Shown piece after piece: positions 6,281 to 13,031 of a DNA stretch of 17,187 bases (its first letter is position 1; each line of letters starts with the position of its first letter). The notes under the pieces are model-generated. The model worked only from the letters and a program-made list of their open reading frames with translations. It searched no databases and was not told the DNA's origin. The DNA comes from JANMZR01 sp031383555 (lineage in GTDB: Bacteria > Bacteroidota > Bacteroidia > Cytophagales > Spirosomataceae): contig JANMZR010000196.1 of assembly GCA_031383555.1 (NCBI GenBank), positions 1 through 17,187 of the forward strand. Direction: 5' to 3'. The position numbers and the translations under genes are program-made.

Positions 6281-8704
6281 TTACTCCTCAATCAGAGATT
6301 TAGCCTTTTTGGCATTTTTAGCTTGGTTTATTCTATAATTTAATGTCAAGTTAATTTGTCTACGGCGATATTGTGAGCTACCTTCTGTAAAGAAGTTTTC
6401 ACCAGCATTTGTATATCGCATTATACGGCTATTAAAAATATCCATTGCATTCAAATTTAAATTTCCTTTTCCTTTAAATACCTCTTTACTAATCGAATAA
6501 TCCATATAAAACAACGGCAACCTTTTGCCCTGAATAGTTTTTTGAGCCGCCTCATAATTTGCCCGTATTTGCATATCAAAGCCTTTTACTAAAGTAAATC
6601 TAGAGCTTTGGCGAACAAACCAACTATAAGTTTCCCTTTTATAGGATTTATCGAGATTAGTGCCATCTATTTTGGCATTGAAAAAGTTAAAACTCAAATC
6701 CAGCTTCCACCACTTATTCACGGTGAATTGGCTTGCTGTTTCAAAGCCGAACGACTTTTCACCTCTCAAATTTTCGGGTAAAGTAGTAGAAAAGCCAGTG
6801 TTATCAACTAAACGGATTGACTGTATTTTGTCTTTTGTATCACGAAAGTAAAAGGAAGAGCTCAAAGTCCCTTTTTCATAATATTTGATATGGCCAATTT
6901 CAAAAGAATTTGTAAACTCGGGGTTTAGGTTGGGGTTACCACTGAAAAAATTTCGACTGTCGGCAAAGGTAGAAAAAGGCGATAAATCATTGTAAACAGG
7001 CCTTCTAACTCTTTTAGAATAGCTCAACTGAAAGGAATTTGTTTTTGATAATTCGTAAGTAACATGTACACTCGGGAACAAATTAGTGTATTTTCTTGGA
7101 TTTATTTCCTTGGTTTCACGAAGCGTTGTGGTAACATCAGTCCACTCGGCACGTAAGCCAGCCTGATAGGAAAACTTATTTTTTTTATTGCCCAAAACAC
7201 CGTAGGCGGCAGTAATATTTTCGTTGTAAATGAAGTAGTTTTTCAAACCAGCAATAGGCAAAAAATTTCCCGCCGCATCTTTTTCATTAACCACAAAATC
7301 ATTTACCATATCACGAAAGCCTGCTCTAATACCGGTTTCAAACGTGCCAACCTTCCCGATAGGTTGCTGATAATCAACTTGATAAATCCAGTTTTTTTCA
7401 AACTCATCATTTAGTGAATTCTGATCAATTGTTTGGAATTTATCAGGGGAGCCATCTTTATTGAATGCTTTTTGACCAAATAATTGGTTGGAGCGCTCCC
7501 AATTATCAATGAATTTTACCTCAGCTGTTAAGGCCTGCCCTTTTTTTGAAAAGTCTTTTTTATAGGTTAAGGTATATTCTGAATTGGGCTCGTCTTCAGT
7601 TTCATCTTGGTTTCTGAAAGTATTTCTAATCAAATCGGAGGTAGTTTGGCGATAGTCAATATAGTTCAAATTTGTTAGTCTGCGAGCGTCTGATCTTTTG
7701 AAAAGATAAGACGCCGTTAAAATGTTTTTATCATTAAAAAAGTAATCCAATCCACCTCTTATATTGTTATTAAAAGCCTCCATAACCCCAGTTCTATTTT
7801 GCGTAGAAATGTTAGTAATATCAGAATCAAATACTTCTTGATAAATAGAACCAATATTTGGCGACTTTCGATAGGTAAGTCCATAATTGATAAAAAAGTT
7901 TACTTTTTTATGCCTATAGTTCATATTGGCACCCAAGCCCAAATTGGTTGGGTTACCCGCAACGCCTTCAATACTAGCATTGAAGCCTTGGTTTCTATCT
8001 TTTTTCAAAATAATATTGATAATACCCGCCATACCTTCTGCCTCATATTTGGCTGAGGGGTTGGTGATTATTTCAACTCGTTCAATCATACTCGATTGTA
8101 GCGCCTGCAAGCCAGCACCCCCTTTGAAACTTACTAAACCCGAAGGCTTTCCATCAATTAAAATTCGCACGTTGTCATTGCCTCGAAGTTTCACGCCACC
8201 CTCTGGGTCCACCGAAACCGAAGGAATATTCATTAAAATATCTGAAGCAGTACCTCCAGCGTTGGCCAAATCTTTACCAACATTGAATACTTTTTTATCT
8301 AAGGCCAATTCCATTGAGCTTTTTTCGGCCCTTATTTCAACTTCATTCAGGTTTAGACTTGAACTTAGCACTTTAATTGAACCTAAATTTAGCTCAGGAT
8401 TTTCTTTTGTTATTTTGAAAATATCAGTTTTAAAAGACCTATAACCAACAAATTCGATTAAAGCATAATAGTTACCATAAGGCATTGAAACCGAAAAATT
8501 ACCATTTTCATCAGCAATATTACCAGCCACTAATTTATTGTCAACTTCTGACATTATTCTAATACTTGAAAAGCTCAGAACGGCCCCCGATTGCGCATCT
8601 ATAATGGAGCCAACGAGTTTCGCTTTTGAGGTTGGCTGTGAAAAACACAGAAATTGAATAGAAACAATTACGGAAAAGATAATTAACCTTAAATAATTAA
8701 ACAT
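6281..8704 (-). CDS. Outer-membrane beta-barrel receptor (TonB-dependent-like, OMP_b-brl_3 type)
   Basis: This 807-aa protein has a signal peptide (1-22, ending FLCFSQ) and a carboxypeptidase-regulatory domain (about 30-112). A plug-like region (about 135-235) follows, with GGVKLRGNDNVRILIDGKPS and NPSAKYEAEGMAGIINIILK. The rest is a long barrel region containing GFRDM, SKRVRRPVYNDLSPF and NPNLNPEF, motifs typical of the Bacteroidota barrel family 3. The barrel ends in INLTLNYRI but is followed by a basic tail (NQAKNAKKAKSLIEE), so the C-terminus is not the usual terminal aromatic residue. The substrate is unknown and no SusD-like partner or riboswitch is adjacent. A possible -7 box (CAAAAATA on the plus strand, 8758-8765) would give a ~47-nt leader. 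Confidence 0.85.
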   Translation of the reverse strand: MFNYLRLIIFSVIVSIQFLCFSQPTSKAKLVGSIIDAQSGAVLSFSSIRIMSEVDNKLVAGNIADENGNFSVSMPYGNYYALIEFVGYRSFKTDIFKITKENPELNLGSIKVLSSSLNLNEVEIRAEKSSMELALDKKVFNVGKDLANAGGTASDILMNIPSVSVDPEGGVKLRGNDNVRILIDGKPSGLVSFKGGAGLQALQSSMIERVEIITNPSAKYEAEGMAGIINIILKKDRNQGFNASIEGVAGNPTNLGLGANMNYRHKKVNFFINYGLTYRKSPNIGSIYQEVFDSDITNISTQNRTGVMEAFNNNIRGGLDYFFNDKNILTASYLFKRSDARRLTNLNYIDYRQTTSDLIRNTFRNQDETEDEPNSEYTLTYKKDFSKKGQALTAEVKFIDNWERSNQLFGQKAFNKDGSPDKFQTIDQNSLNDEFEKNWIYQVDYQQPIGKVGTFETGIRAGFRDMVNDFVVNEKDAAGNFLPIAGLKNYFIYNENITAAYGVLGNKKNKFSYQAGLRAEWTDVTTTLRETKEINPRKYTNLFPSVHVTYELSKTNSFQLSYSKRVRRPVYNDLSPFSTFADSRNFFSGNPNLNPEFTNSFEIGHIKYYEKGTLSSSFYFRDTKDKIQSIRLVDNTGFSTTLPENLRGEKSFGFETASQFTVNKWWKLDLSFNFFNAKIDGTNLDKSYKRETYSWFVRQSSRFTLVKGFDMQIRANYEAAQKTIQGKRLPLFYMDYSISKEVFKGKGNLNLNAMDIFNSRIMRYTNAGENFFTEGSSQYRRRQINLTLNYRINQAKNAKKAKSLIEE

Positions 8705-8757
8705 AAAATGAATATTGGATATATGGAATTTTTCCTTTTGGAAGACCTAAAATTTCA

Positions 8758-8765
8758 CAAAAATA
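8758..8765 (-). promoter_or_regulatory. Possible -7 box for the barrel receptor gene
   Basis: Read on the minus strand this is TATTTTTG, matching TANNTTTG. No good -33 TTTG lies at the expected distance, so the call is weak. The remaining 8766-8957 intergenic DNA shows no other recognisable motif. Confidence 0.3.
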
Positions 8766-8922
8766 GTTTTGAGCTGCTTCAGAATTAACCTTTACTATCA
8801 TAAATGAGATACATTATTATACCAATCCATACTAATATTAGATGGTTGGACTAATTTGAAAGTATAAAACAGGAATAATTCTGACCGCTTAATAACTCAA
8901 ACTACCGCTAAATAGATATACC

Positions 8923-8953
8923 TATGTAATTAAAAGGATTTTTCTAAAATTTG
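8923..8953 (+). promoter_or_regulatory. Possible promoter of the radical SAM cassette
   Basis: TATG (8923-8926), 19 nt, then AAAATTTG (8946-8953) matches the Bacteroidota -33/-7 pattern with one mismatch in each box. Transcription would start near 8958-8961, on top of the ATG of the 33-codon ORF. That makes it either a leaderless start for that ORF or simply the start of a ~87-nt leader for the 101-aa gene. Confidence 0.35.
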
Positions 8954-8957
8954 CGCA

Positions 8958-9059
8958 ATGGAGGATTCTGAAAATCCGAAAAAGAGTAAGACAGGGAAGC
9001 TGAAAACTGAACAGAGTAAGCGCCTATTTAAATTAATAATAAAGTTATGCCAGATTTAA
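8958..9059 (+). CDS. Short 33-aa ORF ahead of the radical SAM cassette (uncertain)
   Basis: ATG at 8958 opens a 33-codon frame encoding a very basic, Lys- and Ser-rich N-terminal half (MEDSENPKKSKTGKLKTEQ) and a hydrophobic, Cys-containing end (RLFKLIIKLCQI). It overlaps the next gene by 13 nt in another frame. Its size, its place before a radical SAM gene and its overlap are what one expects of a modified-peptide precursor, but there is no double-glycine or other cleavage motif and no strong initiation signal. The frame could equally be a chance ORF in the leader, since a possible promoter (8923-8953) would start RNA at its ATG. I do not recognise it. Confidence 0.3.
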   Translation: MEDSENPKKSKTGKLKTEQSKRLFKLIIKLCQI

Positions 9060-9352
9060 AAGATTTTGAAGTCGCTTTGGTGAAGCGACTTGGAGCGGGG
9101 GAAGTTGACAAAGTATTTTTGAAAAATGCTTCAGCCGCTATTATGAACCTACGCAAAAACGGTTTAGTAATCGACCAAATTTACATTAAAGGCCGTCCAC
9201 GTCCAGAGCGGTACATTATCAATGGTACTGTAGATCCTGATTTTTGGGCAAAATTCAAAGATTTGGGAGGAGCATTTAATAGTTTTGAGGTTTTTCCTTA
9301 TGGTATTATTAATCCAGAAGGTTTTAGGTTTCAAGCTAACCTGAGAGGCTAA
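9047..9352 (+). CDS. Unrecognised 101-aa protein coupled to a radical SAM enzyme
   Basis: I do not recognise this family. The sequence begins MPDLKDFEVALVKRLGAGEV. Residues 1-35 look helical, and 42-60 look like strands (IDQIYIKGRPRPERYIING). The C-terminal third is rich in Phe, Tyr, Asn and Gly (GGAFNSFEVFPYGIINPEGF). There is no Cys, no signal peptide and no membrane segment, so it should be a soluble cytoplasmic protein. Its stop codon overlaps the ATG of the radical SAM gene (TAATG at 9350-9354), so the two are translationally coupled and probably act together. It could be a substrate-recognition partner, an unusual protein substrate whose aromatic C-terminus is modified, or a separate enzyme subunit. 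It does not resemble the PqqD-type recognition domain in any obvious way. Confidence 0.7.
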   Translation: MPDLKDFEVALVKRLGAGEVDKVFLKNASAAIMNLRKNGLVIDQIYIKGRPRPERYIINGTVDPDFWAKFKDLGGAFNSFEVFPYGIINPEGFRFQANLRG

Positions 9353-10392
9353 TGTTGGATGCCTGCCACAAAGAAGAAAAGGGTCAGCTGGTGGCTGATC
9401 CTTTTCGTACTATTCAAATTCATCCTACTCGGAAGTGTAATTTGGCTTGTCTGCACTGCTATTCGTTTTCGTCGCCATTGATGAAAGAAATGCTTGATAT
9501 TGAAGCTCTTAAAAGGTTTTTGTCCATTTCTTATGATAATGGTTACAATAATATTTCTGTTTCTGGTGGCGAGCCTTTTCTTTATAGCCATTTGGAAGAG
9601 TTACTAAAATATTCTCGATCAATTGGTTATCAAAACACAATGGCTTCCAATGGAATGTTGTTACAGTCGGAGCGAAACCAGCGTATTTTGGAGTATGTTG
9701 ATTTGATTGCCATTAGCGTCGATGGGCCTGCAGATTTGCACGATAAAATCCGTGGGCAAAAAGGTGCTTTTGAAAAAACGATGAAAGGGGTTGAGATTTT
9801 GAAAAAGTCAGCGAAAGCCTTTGGCTTTATACATACTATTACACCAGAGAGCTGGCCGTCGCTAATTTGGTTGGCTGATTTTGCCTTTGAAAACGGCGCA
9901 AAACTCCTACAGCTTCACCCGCTTGAAATGCAGGGTAGAGCTTCTGAAGATATGCTTGGAAGTGAAATAGACGACACTTTGGCACACCAGGCCTACATTT
10001 TAGCAAGCTATTTGAAAAGCAAATATGCCGATAGAATGATTGTACAGTTAGACCTTTTACATAGAGAATATATTGAAGCTTTCCCACAAATTGTGAATGT
10101 ATTTGACCGACAATGTGCTCAAAACCATAAGATTGCAGATGTTTTAGATACCATTATTATTGAGGAAACGGGGAAAATAATCCCAATTGCTTATGGTTTT
10201 GATAGCACATATGAAATAGGCAATATATACAATTTTCAAAACTCAGATTTTGAAAAATATTCGGATGAAAAACTACCGAAGCTAAAAAATCTGTACACTC
10301 AAACAATTACCAATATTGTAAATAATAGAGAATCGGATATTGTAAATTGGAACGAAGTACTTGTAAATCAGAGTGTTTTAATATCAAATTGA
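9352..10392 (+). CDS. Radical SAM protein with degenerate SPASM-like C-terminus
   Basis: This 346-aa enzyme carries the radical SAM cluster motif CNLACLHC (Cys29, Cys33, Cys36; CX3CX2C) after IQIHPTRK, the SAM-binding SGGEPF (71-76) and ISVDGP (121-126). These place it in the MoaA/PqqE-like group, which makes 5'-deoxyadenosyl radicals from SAM. The C-terminus keeps the outline of a SPASM/twitch domain (IEETGKIIPIAYG...EIGNIYNF, 270-295), but the expected Pro-Cys is Pro-Ile and only one Cys (255) remains in this half, so an auxiliary iron-sulfur cluster is unlikely. The coupling to the 101-aa gene and the short ORF upstream suggest peptide or protein modification, but the substrate is unknown. 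The stop codon is only 5 nt from the end of a convergent gene, with no terminator visible between them. Confidence 0.88.
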   Translation: MLDACHKEEKGQLVADPFRTIQIHPTRKCNLACLHCYSFSSPLMKEMLDIEALKRFLSISYDNGYNNISVSGGEPFLYSHLEELLKYSRSIGYQNTMASNGMLLQSERNQRILEYVDLIAISVDGPADLHDKIRGQKGAFEKTMKGVEILKKSAKAFGFIHTITPESWPSLIWLADFAFENGAKLLQLHPLEMQGRASEDMLGSEIDDTLAHQAYILASYLKSKYADRMIVQLDLLHREYIEAFPQIVNVFDRQCAQNHKIADVLDTIIIEETGKIIPIAYGFDSTYEIGNIYNFQNSDFEKYSDEKLPKLKNLYTQTITNIVNNRESDIVNWNEVLVNQSVLISN

Positions 10393-10397
10393 GAGAA

Positions 10398-10973
10398 TTA
10401 ATCCTTTTTTGGTTCAAGATACTCCGAAGTGAAGTGTTCATTTCTTTTAAGTTTTGAAAATTTCTCAACATTATAATCGGTAGAGTTTCCTTTTGGAATT
10501 GATAAGGAGGTCCAGTTTTGGTTGGCCACCATTTTTCCAATAAATACGATTTGGCCAACATGGTAAGGGTAATGAGCCAATTGTCTATTTATTGCCTCCA
10601 TAACTGTATGGCCTTGATTACGGATATATATTATCTTGTTGAGGTCGTTTTCTTTGAGGGAATTTAAAGTTTCAAAAAGGCAACTCCAGCCTTTTTGCCA
10701 AACAGTCATTAAGTCGGCTCTTGTATCTATATCATTTTCAAACTCGGAGTCTCTATTTCTCCATTCTTTTTCTCCATCAGTGGTTAATAAGTCAGTCCAG
10801 CGAGAAAGCATATTGCCAGTTAAGTGCTTTATTATTGTGGCAATGCTATTACTTTCATTATTGTATTGCCAAAATAACATTTCATCGGGTATTTGGGCAA
10901 AAGTTTTTTCACCTAGCAATTTATAATATTCAAATTGCGCTTTGGCACTGGTTATAAAATGGTTATCGTTCAT
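10398..10973 (-). CDS. DinB-superfamily protein (DUF1572)
   Basis: This 191-aa cytoplasmic protein matches the DinB/YfiT four-helix-bundle fold, DUF1572 branch. The three histidines expected to bind a divalent metal are visible: His50 in TIIKHLTGNM, and His134 and His138 in RQLAHYPYHVGQ. Members of this superfamily include thiol-dependent transferases, but most Bacteroidota copies are uncharacterised. It starts 6 nt after the stop of the acyltransferase gene, so the two form a short minus-strand operon. A functional tie between them is not evident. Confidence 0.85.
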   Translation of the reverse strand: MNDNHFITSAKAQFEYYKLLGEKTFAQIPDEMLFWQYNNESNSIATIIKHLTGNMLSRWTDLLTTDGEKEWRNRDSEFENDIDTRADLMTVWQKGWSCLFETLNSLKENDLNKIIYIRNQGHTVMEAINRQLAHYPYHVGQIVFIGKMVANQNWTSLSIPKGNSTDYNVEKFSKLKRNEHFTSEYLEPKKD

Positions 10974-10979
10974 CCCATC

Positions 10980-11786
10980 TTAAATTTTTCCTTCTTTTTC
11001 TAACTGTTTCAACTTCCAATCGGGCATTTCTTGCTCTATAATTCCAGTAACTTTTTCCACTATTTCATCAATTGAAAGTGCTGGATCAAACCTAACGGGC
11101 TCTTTAAAAGTAATATATAGGGTTGAATTCCTTTTCTTTAAAAACAAGCCCTTTTTGTCAAATGCCCTTCGGAAACCATTTATTACCACAGGCACCACGA
11201 TAGGGTTTGAGTTTTTGATAATATATGCCGTGCCTTTACGCACAGGCGCAAATGCGCTTGTAGTACCCTGAGGGAAGCTTACCACCCAACCAAATTGGAG
11301 TGCTGTTGCTACCTTGTCACCAGCGTTTTTATCAACAGCCCTTTTTACATTTTTACCTTCGGCCCGCCAACTTCGCTCAACAGTAAGTGCCCCAGCTTGG
11401 GCAAATATTTTGGGAATTAAACCTTCCTGCATAGTTTCTGAGGCGGCTACATAATACATACGAGCTTTTGGCCAAAGAAAATAGATCGGAAACCAAGTAG
11501 TATTTTTAAAGCCCCATTTTACACTACAAAACACTTGAAATAAGGCAATTACATCAGCAAAATAGGTTTGGTGGTTGGAGAGAAAAAGCACATTTTCATT
11601 TTGTAAATTGATTAAATGTTCGGTGCCCTTAACCTTCATCCTATTAGCGATATTGAGCCGATAAAAAGTTAAACTTCCTAAAACAGCAATGACTATTCGC
11701 TTAAAAATAATAGAATTACCGAAAGGATCTTTATCGAAAAGGCCCAACACATCCAATTTTTTAGCAAAGGTTATTAATGAATTCAT
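10980..11786 (-). CDS. PlsC-like 1-acyl-glycerol-3-phosphate acyltransferase
   Basis: This 268-aa protein has the PlsC/LPLAT layout and probably transfers acyl groups onto lysophosphatidate or a related lipid at the inner membrane. Motif I reads NHQTYFAD (71-78), with five residues between His72 and Asp78 instead of the usual four. Motif III reads FPQGTT (171-176), where the usual Glu is Gln. Motif IV, IVVPVVINGFRRAF (196-209), is well kept. I recall both variants as features of a Bacteroidota subfamily rather than damage, but the substrate may therefore differ from the textbook enzyme. It is first in a two-gene minus-strand operon and diverges from the epimerase gene across a 135-bp gap. Confidence 0.85.
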   Translation of the reverse strand: MNSLITFAKKLDVLGLFDKDPFGNSIIFKRIVIAVLGSLTFYRLNIANRMKVKGTEHLINLQNENVLFLSNHQTYFADVIALFQVFCSVKWGFKNTTWFPIYFLWPKARMYYVAASETMQEGLIPKIFAQAGALTVERSWRAEGKNVKRAVDKNAGDKVATALQFGWVVSFPQGTTSAFAPVRKGTAYIIKNSNPIVVPVVINGFRRAFDKKGLFLKKRNSTLYITFKEPVRFDPALSIDEIVEKVTGIIEQEMPDWKLKQLEKEGKI

Positions 11787-11820
11787 TGCTGACTTTATTT
11801 GGCTAATTTTTATAAATATC

Positions 11821-11828
11821 CAAATTTA
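11821..11828 (-). promoter_or_regulatory. Possible -7 box for the acyltransferase operon
   Basis: On the minus strand this reads TAAATTTG, a perfect TANNTTTG box, 34 bp before the start codon. A good -33 TTTG at 19-21 nt is not seen, so confidence is moderate to low. No matching box was found for the divergent epimerase gene. Confidence 0.4.
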
Positions 11829-11921
11829 TTTGTAAAAATAAACGAAATTGAGATTTATAATGATTAAAATGTAAAAATGGCAGTCAAAAAAACAATTTAA
11901 ACCGTGTAACGTTTAATAATT

Positions 11922-12836
11922 ATGGCAAAAGCAAATATTTTAATCACAGGCGGCTCCGGTTTAGTTGGCACAAGACTCACCGAAATTTTATTGGAAAAAG
12001 GCTATAATGTAAGCCATTTGAGTCGAAAACAAGATTTGACCCACAAAGTCAAAAAATACCGGTGGGATCCAACGAATAGTTTTATTGATTTAAATTCTTT
12101 GCAAAACGTTGATCATATAATTCATTTGGCAGGAGCAGGAGTAGCCGATAAGCGGTGGACTGACGAAAGGAAAGCAGAAATTCTTAATTCAAGAATAAAC
12201 AGCACAAAAGTACTTTTTGCTACTTTATCAAATAATAGTCAAAAGGTGAAATCCGTTATTTCTGCCTCAGCGATAGGCTATTATGGGTTTAGTTCGAGCA
12301 AGAAAATATTTGAAGAAAAGGATAAACCAAGCAACGACTTTTTAGCCAATGTAACTAAACTTTGGGAAGATGAGGTCGATAAAATCAATCAATTAAATAT
12401 TAGAACAGTAAAGCTAAGAATTGGGGTAGTGTTAACCAATAAAGGGGGGGCATTACCGAAAATTGTAATGCCAATTAAACTTTTTGCAGGCTCATCGCTT
12501 GGCTCAGGAGAACAAATTGTTTCATGGATTGACCTCGACGACCTTTGTAATATGTTCGTGTATGCAATAGAAAATTCTAATATGAACGGTGCTTATAATG
12601 CAGTGGCACCCAACCCTATATCTTATTCAGAATTGACAGAAATTATTGGGAAAGTGCTAAATAGACCTATTTGGCCTATTTCGGTGCCAAGGTTTTTATT
12701 GAAAATAGCCGTTGGCGAAATGGAAGTTGTAGTATCAGAAAGCTGTAATGTGCGCAATAAACGCATTGCCGAAGAAACGGATTTCAAATACCGATTTACA
12801 AATGTTTTGGACTGTTTGAAAGAGTATTTGAGTTGA
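11922..12836 (+). CDS. TIGR01777-family SDR epimerase-like protein
   Basis: This 304-aa protein is an atypical short-chain dehydrogenase/reductase of the YfcH/SDR39U1 group. The N-terminus carries the NAD(P)-binding Rossmann motif ITGGSGLVGTRL (8-19). The family-specific stretches HLAGAGVADKRWT and SASAIGYYG follow, and WIDLDDL is also present. The C-terminus (about 245-295, with RPIWPISVPRFLLKIAVGEM) matches the DUF1731 domain that ends these proteins. Length is normal for the family. The cofactor is probably NADP; no physiological substrate is established for the family. It stands alone on the plus strand, diverging from the acyltransferase operon and converging on the sulfatase gene. The 195-bp gap to the sulfatase shows no clear terminator. 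Confidence 0.9.
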   Translation: MAKANILITGGSGLVGTRLTEILLEKGYNVSHLSRKQDLTHKVKKYRWDPTNSFIDLNSLQNVDHIIHLAGAGVADKRWTDERKAEILNSRINSTKVLFATLSNNSQKVKSVISASAIGYYGFSSSKKIFEEKDKPSNDFLANVTKLWEDEVDKINQLNIRTVKLRIGVVLTNKGGALPKIVMPIKLFAGSSLGSGEQIVSWIDLDDLCNMFVYAIENSNMNGAYNAVAPNPISYSELTEIIGKVLNRPIWPISVPRFLLKIAVGEMEVVVSESCNVRNKRIAEETDFKYRFTNVLDCLKEYLS

Positions 12837-13031
12837 AAAATATTACCCAAGCGCAAATATTAACGGGATTTTTCTCATTTTTTCACTAAACCGGGGCTTA
12901 AGCTTTTCATGGATGAGGCAAGCTTGTAATACCCATATTGTATAATGTAAAAGCCTGCATTAAAAGGTTTACCTCCAGCTTAAACGAGTTCGAAAGATAA
13001 CTATTTAAACTTTATAATTTTTGATTTGGGT

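Noticed and set aside
7926..8444. 172-codon plus-strand frame inside the barrel-receptor gene
   Set aside because: It lies wholly opposite a well-supported receptor coding region and its translation shows no family motif; it is a shadow frame.
9352..10392. Anaerobic sulfatase maturase for the sulfatase at 13032-14792
   Set aside because: Those maturases keep a Cys-rich SPASM domain; this protein has a single Cys in its C-terminal half, is coupled to a different gene and lies 2.6 kb away on the other strand.
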